A stretch of DNA of 64,000 nucleotides, from NCBI GenBank assembly GCA_018873245.2, contig JAEMBT020000009.1, positions 4,500,242 through 4,564,241 of the forward strand, read 5' to 3'. The notes below the pieces were generated by a model. It did no database searches. It saw only the letters and a program-made list of their open reading frames with translations, and was not told the DNA's origin. How positions within the stretch are numbered: position 1 is the stretch's first letter; every line of letters starts with the position of its first letter. The position numbers and the translations under genes were made by a program. This DNA is from Archegozetes longisetosus (taxonomy: Eukaryota > Arthropoda > Arachnida > Sarcoptiformes > Trhypochthoniidae). Positions 13,568 through 26,100 of this stretch are shown in pieces.

Positions 13568-15567
13568 TAGTGATGCAGATTTTAGGTGTTTCACGTTTAG
13601 TTTAGGAATTTAGGCGCGCCTAAACTAAACTAAAACTATTGCACTAGGTGTGTAGACTAGCCTAAAACTAAGTTTAGTCGCGGTTAGCACTACAACAGAG
13701 CTTTTTAAATATCCGTTCAAACCAGTCATTATAAATAAAATAGCTTAAGCTTTGAACTTAATATATGTACTACAATGATTAGTCACTTTAACTTCACAAG
13801 AGTATTAGTGTTTGTCTCTCGTGAGTCTTTGACACTATGTGCTTTATAGAAATTTATTATGACTGAAAAACAAAATCAAAAATGAAGCAGTCATGTCAAA
13901 GTTGTTACAATTACAACTAAAGTGAACAAGTTAAAGATGAACAAAATGTAAATTGCTGGAAGTGGCAATGGTTTAGAAAAGTTGAAAATAAACTTAAGTA
14001 CAACAAATTTGCAAAAGTCTATAGCTTAAAATCGTCAATTTCTACATTAATGTATCGCTAGGATAGTGTACATTATAATAAAAGCCAAATACAAATTGAT
14101 TCGTTTATAAATACAATAAAATCAGTGGAGAAGCAATTTAATTTGAATGACTTTTTAATTAAATTGTTGTTTCTGGTCAATATCCTTTTACAATTGCTGA
14201 AGAATCTGGTTTTATTAACTTAAATGGTATAAATGAAAAACTTATTTTTCCAACGCTAGATGTAATTGAGCGTAGAATCAGTGATAAATTTGATGAAAGA
14301 AAAAAATATGCACGGTTTTTAATCACTTGATGGTAACATTGTGCTTGCTACAGATTTTTGAACCTCAATTACAATGAAACTATTTATAACAATTAGTACA
14401 CGTTTTATTCACAATGATACGTTCAAACGTATACTCGTTGATTTTAAATTAGTACCACAACCACATGGTGAACAATTTATGAAATATATAAAATCAGTTA
14501 TTGGTAAATTTAATTTGGTTGGCAAAATTATAGTAATTAGTACAAATAATGCAAAGGCAAATGTTAAAGGATTGAAGTTATTGCAATCGGACCTAGAAGA
14601 CAATTTGTACGATGATTTTCATCATATCCGTTGCTTTGAACAATTAATCTAATTGTTCATTTTTAAAACCATTTTACGATGCAACTTTAATTATTTCAGT
14701 TCAAAGTTATGTCAGCTTAAGTACAGTATTACTAATTATGTATATTCTTGAAAAGCATTTAGAAAGCAACAAGAATTCAAGTGTTTTGAGCATCAAGATG
14801 TGTATCACGAAGATGGAAGACAAATTTCTGAAATACGAATCGAAATTGAGCAACAAGTTCACGAGAAGAGCAGTATTGTTAGATTTACATTTAAGTCAGA
14901 ATTATTTTGATGACGTGAATAAGAAAAATGTTGCAATAAGAGATCTGAAATACATTTTTAACAGTAAATATGCACTTTTAAATAGCTGTTTTAACTAGCT
15001 GTTTAAGTGAGTCGAATAACGATAACGATAAACCTGAATTTACAATGCAAATTTTTAAAAAAGAAACTGAATCAAGATGAATTGAATTTGTATTTCAGGA
15101 CACCTGAAGAAAATGCTGGCTGTGATCCTATTGGATGGTGACAAAAACATAAAACTATTTCTCCCTCATTATATAAAATTGGCTCTAATACATTATGCAT
15201 TTACACAACTAGTATTCCAAGTGAATAATTTGTTTCAAAGGCAGAAGATTTAATTATAAAGAAAAGAAATACATTTAGTAGTAAAAATATTCGTGCTTGT
15301 ATGTGTTTAAATTCTTGGCTTAAATTTAATTAGTATCGTTTTGTAACATGCCAATAAATTTTTTTGATCTTAAAAGTTCAATAATTGAACAATTATTATT
15401 CACAGTTAGGCGCAACTTTAGGCACAACTTTAGGCACAACTTTAGGCGCTCGCTTAAAACTTAAACTAAAACTAATACTTTTACAGACTAAAACTGATAT
15501 ATGATGCCTAATGCCTAAACTAAGACTATTGTATTAGCTTAGTTTACTCTAGGCGTGCGCATCACTA
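13568..15567 (+). mobile_element. Degenerate hAT DNA transposon, 2000 bp
   Basis: The ends carry the inverted 9-mer TAGTGATGC (13568-13576) and GCATCACTA (15559-15567). Subterminal copies of TTTAGGC lie inside both ends, three of them in tandem at about 15409-15449. The flanks TAGTATGC and TAGAATGC agree at 7 of 8 bases but sit one base out of register, so a decayed 8-bp target duplication is possible, not proven. The interior encodes hAT transposase pieces. hAT elements move by cut-and-paste using a BED-type zinc finger transposase. Confidence 0.82.
13963..15333 (+). pseudogene. hAT transposase pseudogene
   Basis: Successive fragments resemble an hAT transposase in order. A BED-finger end reads S-S-I-S-T-L-M-Y-R before a stop near 14060. 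A V-V-S-G-Q-Y-P-F-T-I-A-E-E-S-G-F block lies near 14170. A catalytic-core block reads T-D-F-stop-T-S, with TGA (14359-14361) where the family has Trp, followed by a long open piece at 14374-14652 ending in H-H-I-R-C-F. The C-terminal dimerisation region at about 15080-15333 contains D-P-I-G-W-stop and S-I-P-S-E-stop-F-V-S-K-A, ending in R-A-C-M-C-L-N-S-W-L-K. Several stops and frameshifts show it is dead. Confidence 0.85.
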
Positions 15568-17424
15568 TAGAATGCAAAGCTTTGCAATCAAATCTTTATT
15601 CATTTTAAAGTAGAATATTAAATACTTTCATATTTTTTGAAATAAATAAATGCTAACTTAGTTTTTAATAGTCACGAAATTGTCATCTCACTAAAAAATG
15701 AATAATTGCAACATTTAAATAATAATTATTTTTTATAATTATTGCATTTGAATCAAACACTTATTAAACAAGCAGTGATTAATATAACTACTAATAAATT
15801 GATAACTAGTTGTTTACTCGATATATAATTTAAATTTTTAAATATTGTTGCAAATGAGAGCCTAAAACTAGAGCTTAAACTAATAAAACTCTCAGAAAAG
15901 CTAATGACTGAAAAGACTTGAACACGAAGCAGAAGCAGAATAAGGCTGTAAGCTATAAAGTTAAGCAACAATTTGAAGCTAATTTCTGCTATTTATCCCT
16001 TAATCTCATGAATAGAAATGACATGAAAACACAACTAATACTTGTTATAAAGGCATTAAAAGCGACACATGAACGTAAATGCATACGAAACACATGATTG
16101 TGTACCAGAATGCAATTTAGTTGACTATTAATATTGATGAAAATTGTGGTCCTATTACTTTTTCGTTCTCATTCTCTGTATTGACGTTTGTCTCCCTATA
16201 AACTATCGTTTACTAAAGATTTGGCTCAAAGTAAAAACCGTAGGAAATGATAATTGCAGTGAAAATCAAGCGCTCAAATGACTTGCGGAGGAATTTGTAT
16301 TAAGAGACAGTCTATATATCACTCAAGAGATTTAAGAGATTTAAGACAACATCAAGTATGACATTGAGATTTTTCTTCTATTTTATACCTAGCAGTTTAA
16401 TTCGAAACTAAAAATTCAGCTCACATCAAATTTCTCAACTGTTGACTATATTCATACTAAGGCCTTATAAACTATTAAATTATTTACTTATTCTTTCAAA
16501 TAATAGTAAAGCTCTAAAAATCTATATTTTCAGCATGAAAAATATTCAGATTATCTAAATATAGCATCCGTTTTGAAGTCTGATTTCCAGTATTGAGCGT
16601 ATATTATATCAAAGTTATTATGTATAAGACCTGTTACTATGTGTGAAAGCAAAGCAGCCGAAATTGCAATAAATATGTAAATATGATGATGTATTGTGTT
16701 TGCCTAATAATGAGCTTATCGTTTCACTTTAAGTGCTGTTCCTTAAGTGGTGATCTAATTTTTCTGAGACGAGCACCTCGGCAATACATGTGATCACCTC
16801 TTATTCTTTTGTTGTATGCCCTAATAAGATTTATGTGAAAGTTCATAAACTTTATGTAAACTTAATAAGTTATTGACGTGCAAGCCTTTATTCGTCACTA
16901 ATAGACAGTTCTCTCTTATTCATTGAAACCATACGTGTTTCTCATTTAATTAGAACCAGATCATATTGCTTCGTGCATTGTGAATTGAAATTATTTAATA
17001 AACTAGTAGAGTCAATTGTGTGGACACTCAAATAATAATAATCAAAACATTAAACATTATTACAAATCAGTAACGATTAAGCAATATGTCCTGTAAATTC
17101 CACAATACATGCAAAAAATTCTGTTTCAATCAATATAGACTGGAGAGGACATGACCGTCTTAACTCTGGATCTCAATCAAAGGTTCCGACTCTCAATCGA
17201 CTGCAATCGAGTCACGCGAGACTCTTGACTTCAGAATTATGATATGAAATTATCATAAGTTAACTGATCTTATAGAAGACTTAAATTTTGTCCTCAACTT
17301 TTGAACGCAAATACACTAAATCAAAAGTGTGTTAAAGTAGAATTTTTTTGAATTCCTTCTCTAATTAGACGTTTCGTCTATATAAGTATATAAGCTAAGA
17401 AAAACTGATTCCAATAATATTTTC
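15568..17424. other. Intergenic, no supported gene
   Basis: AT-rich sequence between two transposon remnants. The 72-codon minus-strand frame at 15753-15971 is Leu/Ser-rich without domain signals and I do not call it. Confidence 0.55.
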
Positions 17425-18210
17425 GGGTCTACTACGTTTGACCGACAATCATTTGACCGATACTCACTTGACCGACAGGTACGTTTGACCGACACTCATT
17501 AGACCGACACTCACTTGACCGACAGGTACATTTTACCGACAAATTTGTTTGATAGACAGGTCGAATTTATATAAAAGTTTCTTCTGTCAACAATAATATA
17601 ATTGTTGTCTTCATTTTATTAATAGTCACATTTGTAATAATAGCTGAAGAAGCGCAAGCCGAAGAAGTTGTTTGAACAAAAGATATCAAAACAGTACTGA
17701 TCTATACCTTCAGACGAGTGGTTAGAGTATAAGCATGACTATCATCATATGTGACATGGAACAGCTAATGGTGATAATTTTTATACTCAAACAAGTTGCC
17801 TGACGACGTACACCAACAATATTTCAATGTTTTGTTGAAAAAAATTAGTACTCACATACTACCAACTTGTCAAACAAGTTGTTTGAGTATAAAAATTATC
17901 AACATTAGCGGATCCATGTCACATATAATGATAGTTATGTTTATACTTTAACCATTCGTCTGAAGGTATAGATCAGTACTGTTTTGATATCTCTTGCTCG
18001 AACAACTTCGGCTTGCGCTTCCTCAGCTATTATTACAAATGTGACTATTGATAAAATGAGGACAATAATTATATTGTTGACAGAATAAATCTATATATAA
18101 ACTCGACTTGTCTGTCAAATGAGTTTGTCGGCCAAATGAGTGTCGGTCAAATGATCGTCGGTCAAATGTACCTGTCGGTCAAGTAAGTGTCGGTCAAATG
18201 ATTGTCACCC
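17425..18210. mobile_element. Foldback (long inverted repeat) element with 9-bp target duplication
   Basis: The element begins GGGT and ends ACCC and is flanked on both sides by AATATTTTC (17416-17424 and 18211-18219), a perfect 9-bp duplication. Its arms, about 17425-17800 and 17870-18210, are near-complementary over most of their length and enclose a loop of some 60-70 bases. The outer part of each arm consists of short tandem units around TTGACCGACA. No coding capacity is seen. Long-armed, internally repetitive, non-autonomous elements with 9-bp duplications are typical of foldback or Mutator-like elements; the autonomous partner is unknown. Confidence 0.9.
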
Positions 18211-18219
18211 AATATTTTC

Positions 18220-19532
18220 TTATCAATTTGTCTGAATTTTCATAGAATAAAGTACCATGAAATAGAGTGCCTAACTTTGAATCATTTGCCATGCACAACA
18301 CGATAGAAAAACATTTTATTTTATTTTAGTATTGACTCATAATGATTTCCAGAGTCAAGACTCGAGTCCTACGCTCGAGAGTAGAAAAGTCAGAAAGACT
18401 GGAAAACTTCACCTCTAACACAAACCATGGAAACTAATTTAGGCTTTAGTCCTCAATGATGCATAATATGGTCGCAAATCACGCTCGTGTTATTTAAGGC
18501 TATACGATGCTAATAAAGACTAACCTTAGCTAAACTTTAACTAATAAAGTATTGTTAGTGAGAGAGATTTGCAGCAACACTGTAACAGAAACAGAAATTT
18601 AATTAGATTTTAAGAGTCATTTTCGAAATAGTCTTAGAAAATATATCCAGAATTCCGCATTTTCTATCAATCTATGATTATTTGCTTATGTTCAAATAAA
18701 TAGCAATTGTTTTACACCAAATATGACTTATTTGTTGATAAGCTAAGAAACGAATTTTTCACTGTTGACTCCTGGTGCTAAAGGTAGACATATATTGTTA
18801 TATATTACACTGACACAAATCCTTATATAACTTAAAACAACTTATCGTATAAGTAAATTATATCCGGACAATGCCCAACTATATAAATCTCATTTCAGTA
18901 GTTAAGCCGCGTTTTTAATAAACTCTTAAACTCTCAAGTCGGCAAATAGATTGCGATTGAATCAAATCGAGCTCAAATTTGACGTCAAGTTTCAGTATTC
19001 TAAGTATCAAAAAAGTCACTATTATATACTGACTAACGACATGTAAAAAGTTTTTCCACCTCCATTTGACACTATTTCTAGTGTGGAATTCAATTATAAG
19101 GTTGATATGGGAGTGAATAATGAAATAACTTAAGCGAAAGTTTCGAAGAGGCGAATATCTTTCAATATGATACTAAAGATTATTAGTTTTGCTTCATTTC
19201 TCCTGTCTTATGTTATATCAAATTAAATACAGTCATCAATGTATGAAACAAATAAAAGATGGAAAATTCAATTTTGGGCTCTTTTCCTCATATCCGAATT
19301 GAAATTTTCTTAATTTATAAATATTTTGCTTTTGGTTATGATTCCGAAAAAAGTAAAATTTTCAATTTTAAGTAGAAACATAATTTATAAACTTTCAAGG
19401 TGCTGAGTAAATGAAAAGTTAGACATCTTTCAAAAGTTACACAAACTTATTTAAACATTCAAATATTTGTCATAAGCAGAAAATTAGATAAATATTCTCA
19501 TAAACTTGAAATTTGAAATATTTCTTATTTTT

Positions 19533-19572
<40 letters not shown>

Positions 19573-19764
19573 ACTTCGGTCATGCTTTTGCTCACACTTC
19601 ATACTCTTTCTCAATAGTAATTTCCCTCTATATCCTATAGTAATAGTCACATGAGCCTCAAATATAATAATACCGAAAAGAAGCGTAAGAGTAAAAGGAG
19701 CATATTTTTACGTCAATTGTATCTTCAATTTGGTTGGTCTACGTTATAGAGAGTCGGCGGTGAC
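18220..19764. other. Intergenic / upstream region of the large prepropeptide gene
   Basis: No gene is visible. It contains the TC microsatellite at 19537-19571, roughly 200 bases before the candidate TATA box of the next gene. Confidence 0.55.
19537..19571. repeat. (TC)n microsatellite upstream of the large prepropeptide gene
   Basis: Perfect TC run of about 17 units, which reads as GA on the minus strand. Arthropod GAGA-binding factors recognise such tracts in promoters, so its position near 19765 could be functional, but microsatellites are also common neutral repeats. Confidence 0.95.
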
Positions 19765-19772
19765 TATAAAAA
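19765..19772 (+). promoter_or_regulatory. Candidate TATA box of the large prepropeptide gene
   Basis: TATAAAAA sits in a locally less AT-biased context, with possible initiator sequence about 25-30 bases downstream. It would give a leader of about 330 bases before the ATG at 20123. That leader contains an upstream ATG near 19924, so either a leader intron or a different start site is possible. Confidence 0.4.
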
Positions 19773-20122
19773 TACGAGCTCATCCACTACTTGACTGGAA
19801 ATTGGTCTTAAACGAGATCATAGTCTAGTTAGAAAAGTTCAGGTACTTAACAATCGAAAAACTTTGTTTAACAACTTTTAGTCGATTATTATATTCCCTT
19901 TAATTTTAGTGTAGAATATTCTTATGATTTTTAATCAACTTTAACATCTATTTTCTAACTTTACGATAAGTTATATCAAAACTTGATTCAAGTTTTCGAT
20001 CTGTTGAGAAAAGCGAACAATAAGAAGGTTTTATTGGCTATAATTTGATAATAATCAGCGTAATAGTAGTCAGTAGTTAATAAGAGAAGATAGAAGTTTA
20101 ACGATAATCACTGGTATTAATA

Positions 20123-23100
20123 ATGATTATCTCGTGTTTTAAGTTAATTTCAGCGATTATTACTATAATTATTGTTTCAAATCGCAAATCTGATGCTATT
20201 GATTGGGACTGTGAAGCACTTTTGGCTCATATAAAAGGTAAGCTACTCTCCATAATTTTATTATACTAACTAATTATAAGTACTTTTGAAGTCGGGCATC
20301 GAATTATAAAAGTTGTATCAATTATCGGACTTTTGATTATTTTCTAATTTAAGTAGAAATTGAATGCTGATATTATAAAAGTTTGAATATGTGAAAAAGT
20401 ACATATCTATTTGAAGATTTTCTGGTTGTTTTACAATCTATCTTATCGTAATTGATCTCCTTATTTTACTCATTGCATAACAATAGCCACGAAAACACCT
20501 GATTTATTCCATTCAAAATATATGATCTTCAAGAATACAGTTCTTCAAAATAACACTTGAAAAATAAACAATAGAGAATGTATAAGATCCAGTGTTTTAT
20601 TTGCTATGCATCTGTTTAAATAAATCTTTTTCTATTGTCTGATAAAGTTCAAATGAGATCTAAAGGTAGCTTAATACCAATTGAATAGCGCAATCTTAAT
20701 ATAAAGCATTTGGAAATGCATTGTTTTAACAAAAGCTTATGGCAAGTTTTCGTTATTTATTGTGTAGGTAAAAGATTGCAATTCTTTAGAAAAGCAACAT
20801 TTGAATATTTCTGTCATTAAACTTGAGATAAATTTCCAGAAGAGATATTTTACTCTAATTCCTTAGCAATTATTCATAAGGTTTAATAATAATTAATGAT
20901 TCCTTAATTTTTTATACGCTTAGGAATTTCAAAATCCTAGCTCTTATAGTAATACATAAATAAATGATAGATTTTCAACATTAAATTTGCTCTTAATCTT
21001 CCTTGTGCAAAACTTTCTCTTCTATAAAATGACAGTGTGGGAAAACAATACTCGAGCTGTAGCATTTTGTCAGGTTACTAATTTCAAGACATTGCTTCAA
21101 GCTTAACCCAACTTAATCTAATAATCTGATATGGCTTAAACACATGGTAACAGTTTAAAATTAATCAATTAATCATTGAATTCAAGTTCGAAACTGTATT
21201 TATTCTCATGATAAAAATATAGCAAAACTTTGAAAGTTTTTACTCGATTCGATACTTTTAAAGCTATACCGTTTCTCCACACTGTTATTCTTACAAATAT
21301 AAGTTATGTTACTATTGAGAAACTTTCCGAGAAATCAATTCAATTGGTTGAATAGACGATCTGTACGAATGATTTAATAAACTGTTAAGCTAAATATAGC
21401 ACTTCACTTCTTTACTAACTATACGAGCAACATGTGATGCAATTCATAACCTTTTATGCTCAATAAATTGTTAGCAGCTCTACTCTAAATTTAATATTTC
21501 ATATAAAACATATTTTTAGACCAAATTTTACTCGATCTTAAAAATTTACTTATATTTAGCTTAAAGGTATGAAAATGCACTAAAACTTTTTATGCAATAA
21601 AAAAGTTATAAGATCTTAGACTTTCTCAGTTTTAGTACAGAAGTATATCGACTGGGAAAATGTTTTATTAGAACTTCAAATTTAAACGAATTTTTTCAGT
21701 CGAGCTCAATCGTAAAACAAATTTTGAGAGATAGAAATAAGACTTTAATGAGTAAAAGTACTTTATATTGCAGTAAATGATTTATATCTTGACGAATGAA
21801 AATACTTATAACTTGATAAACAATTCTCTTATTGAAATTAAAATTAAGTAAATAATTAGACCCAAAACACTTGTGCAATTCAGCAAATCATCAGTGAATT
21901 TCTGACTAGAATTGAAAAGTATGTGCTTATAATGCAGGAAGCATGTCTTCGAGCTAGTACCTGTGGTTATAGTTCGGTTTATGGTTGATTAGGGTTTAAG
22001 CATTAGAGAGTCATGTCGTTGCCATAACAATGTTCTAAAATTTCTAGCCTACTACTTCTCTTACCCAACCTAACCTATTTGGCCAGATAAGCTGCCATCA
22101 TCATTGTTAAAGTTAATTTTGGTTAGGTTAGCTAGGGAGGATGGTGCACATATCAGACTAGACGTAGCAAAACACAGTTATGGTGATAGCAAGACTGCTT
22201 AATACCCAAACCCTACATCAGCCATAAATCGAACTATAAATATACTTTTGATAGAGATACATGACTACTTCATATGATAAAAGCTTTGTCTACTACTCAA
22301 AAATTAATACATCATTTCTCTATCTTTGTCTCTTTTTCAAGTCTACTGAAATTCAGTTTGAAATCATATTTTTAAGTTTGCTTTTTACGAATCCTATTGG
22401 CATAAGATATGAATAAGATTTAAATAAAATAATAGTGAAGGTTCTTATGCAAAAATCATTGACTGATTGAATGTGAAACAAATACTTATAATTTTGAATA
22501 AAACAGATTTTCAATATGTTTTATGTGATTATGTTGAGACAAAAGCCCGTCACGAAACAGCGAGTAAGTTTTGAAAAAGAAAATCAATTAGACATTTAAA
22601 CTGAAACATGACACTATTAATATAAACTTTTTTCTTTAACAAACTATCTTTTATACTTTCGGTTTAAAATAAAACAGTAATTATATTCATAGTAAATGTT
22701 GATTTTTAAAAATCATTTCTATATCTGAATGCCTTTGTATTTTCTTCAACTTTAATATTAAGTATAATGATATACTGACTAATTTCATTCAAAACATAGA
22801 CGCTTCTATTTTCGCATTCGATTTTGCATTGCTTAAGTATTGTCTTTAAGATTTTTTCTTATGACTTCTCAATACAGCGCGAGAGCCATTGAAAATGATA
22901 GTATGTTTAAGTTCTGAACAAATCTCTTATGATCAATAATTTTGATAAGATGATTGAAATTAAAAAATATTCAAAAATATCTTTTGCCGCATCATTATAC
23001 GAAACTTTCCAACAAACTCACAAACTTTTGTTCTAAAGGGATGTAAGCAAAGCACTAGTTGTCCTAAGCGTAAAATTTTCATAAACTTCATAAGGACTTA

Positions 23101-26100
23101 AAGCTTTGAAAAAATACATTCTCAGACTGAAAGGCACAAAGCTTCACATTCTAAGTCTAATTCAGTCTAAATTTTTAATAAACTGTATGCTAAGAAAGAT
23201 CACAATCTTGAATATATTTAAACACGAAGTTATATTGTAAGAGGAATTGTCAGTGCACGAAAACTTACAAAGTACTTTAAAATAACGAAAAATGTAAAGT
23301 CTGACTCTAATGGCTATCAGAAAAAAGAAGAAAGTGAATTAAACACGGTCTTTTCCAAATTTACTCTATATTCCTGAAACAAGCAATAAACTTAACTACA
23401 AATCAAATTTAGCTATAAATCAGACCATCAGGGGATAACTAACGACTTGTAACTACTTTGAGGACTAGTTATATTTATTTAATGAGAATATTTCGTGAAT
23501 ACTTGATTAGAAGACCCTTGCTCAATACATTAAAGCCTAACTATTCTGAACTCTTCCCTAAATAAAGTTCTGTTTGAATGAAATCTCACTCTAAATACTT
23601 ATTTATCAAACTTATTGACTTTTCTATCACTTTAAAGAATCAGAATTGTATTCTGAATAAGTAAAACTTTAAGTACACATTAGAAAATGCATCTATTTTT
23701 ACAGTCCATTAAATAGAATATAGTAAGAATTTTTAGACAAACATTTCTCTTAAAAACAAAGAATAAACTTTTTATATCCTTTTATGTCGTTATAAAGATA
23801 TACAATTGTTGAGTGAAAAAAAGATAAGAGGATAAACATGCATAATAAAAGAGTGTTTAATGAAAGACAATATTAAAGTAATAGCGCATTTTCATTACTT
23901 TTATATTTCACAACTAAACAGATTAAAAGCTAAATTACAAGCGATTATGATCAATTGATCGTTGGCAAGATTATCAAGTGTGATGCAAATACAAATGGGC
24001 TAACATTTTCTCTCAGATTGACAATAATTTTATTTGGAACCAAAATTTGTTGAGCAATAGATAAATCTATCTGTCATAAACAATAAGACCTAATGAGAGG
24101 AAAGTTTACTTTTCTATTGTCTCATATTAAGCTATGAATAAATCTATTTTCTTTATACTCAATTATTTATAACATACTTATTGTTATTGACAAAGATTAA
24201 TATAAATCTATACAAAAAGCAAGTCAAATAAAAGATAAGTCTCCCTCAAAGTCAACAATTATTATACGTGTTCATTGTAGTGAAATGAATGGGTAATTTT
24301 TCATTAGTATGATCTTAAAGTAAAGTTTTTTGTGTATTCATACTATACAAAAGAATAGCCCGATATACTACGTCAAATATTGACTTAACTGTGAAATTCT
24401 ATTCTCTCTTATACAAGTATAGATTAATAGTCTATTCGAAGAATTCTCCTTGTTCTTCTTAAATGTAATATCTGTATCATACACTAGACTCTGATTTCCA
24501 GCCTTCACAATTAATAAGATGCACTCAATTTTCATATGTCTATAATGTCTATGTGTTTAATAAAATTTGACAGCTATTTATTGCAAAACTTCTAGGATTA
24601 AAGCTTCTGGAAGGTTCATAACTCGATTAACTTAGAGATACAGTGCCGTAGCCAGATTTTTGGTCTGAGGGGCTAAAATCCTGAAATGAGATGTTCTGAT
24701 TTGTTGAGACAAACGCTAACTCACATTCAAATATCTGTTAACTTGTTATCTAATCTTTTATTAGTCTTCAACAATAGACAAACAACAATTGATGCATCAA
24801 ATAAATACAGTTTAAAAGCTTTTTGTGAGATTATTTTCAAAATACGCCCACACTTGAATTATGAAGAAATCTCTGGAGACCTATAACCCTCTAGTTCTTC
24901 CCACTAGCCTCGGCTGTTTAAGTGACTGAGAAATAAGAAAAATTGACTCAATATTATTTAGAATATCCTAATTCAAAGCGTATATTCCCGCATCTCGGAC
25001 ACGGAGGACCTACCCATAGATCTGATTATAAGATACTACCTTTCACGAGAGTAACCGATATTTGAATATCTTTAATCAGTGTTAAACTTAACAAAAGAAA
25101 AATACAAGCATAAGGTTTCTGTTGTTGGCTAATGGTTCTTATTACAATACTATGCCCACTCGAAGATAGGCAAATAGATCATCCATTTTTTTATTTTCCA
25201 AATTATTCACTACTCAAAAGTTCTTGTAGCTAACAGAGATATTAACAGTCGATTAGATGGATGAATTTAAAGACTTCACGACTTAATTCTAGATATTTTC
25301 AAAGCTTTCTTTAATTGTTTTCTTGAATCAATTAGTTCTGAATGGTATAAAAACTAAATTTCTTGTTACTTCCACAATAAATTAATAGACTGAAGAGTAC
25401 ATGACGCCTACTTGTACTAATCGCCCACTCGTTCATCTTGAATGAGTTGAATACTCAGTTGAACAACAGTTTGATATTCATTATCTTTGTTAGTTCTATT
25501 TGGTAAATGTGAGTAGTATATAGAACAAGACTTAGTTTTCTTGACTAAAAATGCATGAGTTTCAATTTAAGAGCGTTTATAAGCTATCAGTGACGCAAAA
25601 ATTTGTCCAGTTTATAAATAAAAACAAGTTACTTTTCTTAATTAGAAACTCTATAAGTTTCAAATTAAGCGCTAGTTTAGGAAATTAATATTAATGTTCG
25701 TGAAATTTATTCAGTTTATAGAAAGAAAAAAGTTATTTTAATCAGAAAATTCTAAGTTCTAAGTTCGATGAATTTATCTTTTTATATCAATCCAATTCAA
25801 TTAGATTTTGTTTAATTATTCAAATTATCGCTGAGTAATCATGCTTTTGACTAGAATTTAATCAGTAGTTTGAAGATAAGATAAGATAATGAATTAACTA
25901 ATTAACTATCAGGCAAGTAAACAAAATTTGAATAATACAAGAATTAATCGAATAAATTTTCATTGGAAATGTTAGAAAAATTGAGTTAACTGAATCATAT
26001 TTTTTTCTCTGAAAGGTTGTAAATTGAATTTTCAAGGCATTGCTAAATAGCTTCAAACTTTCAAACTAATTCCTAATTCATAAGCAAACTCTGGTCAAAA

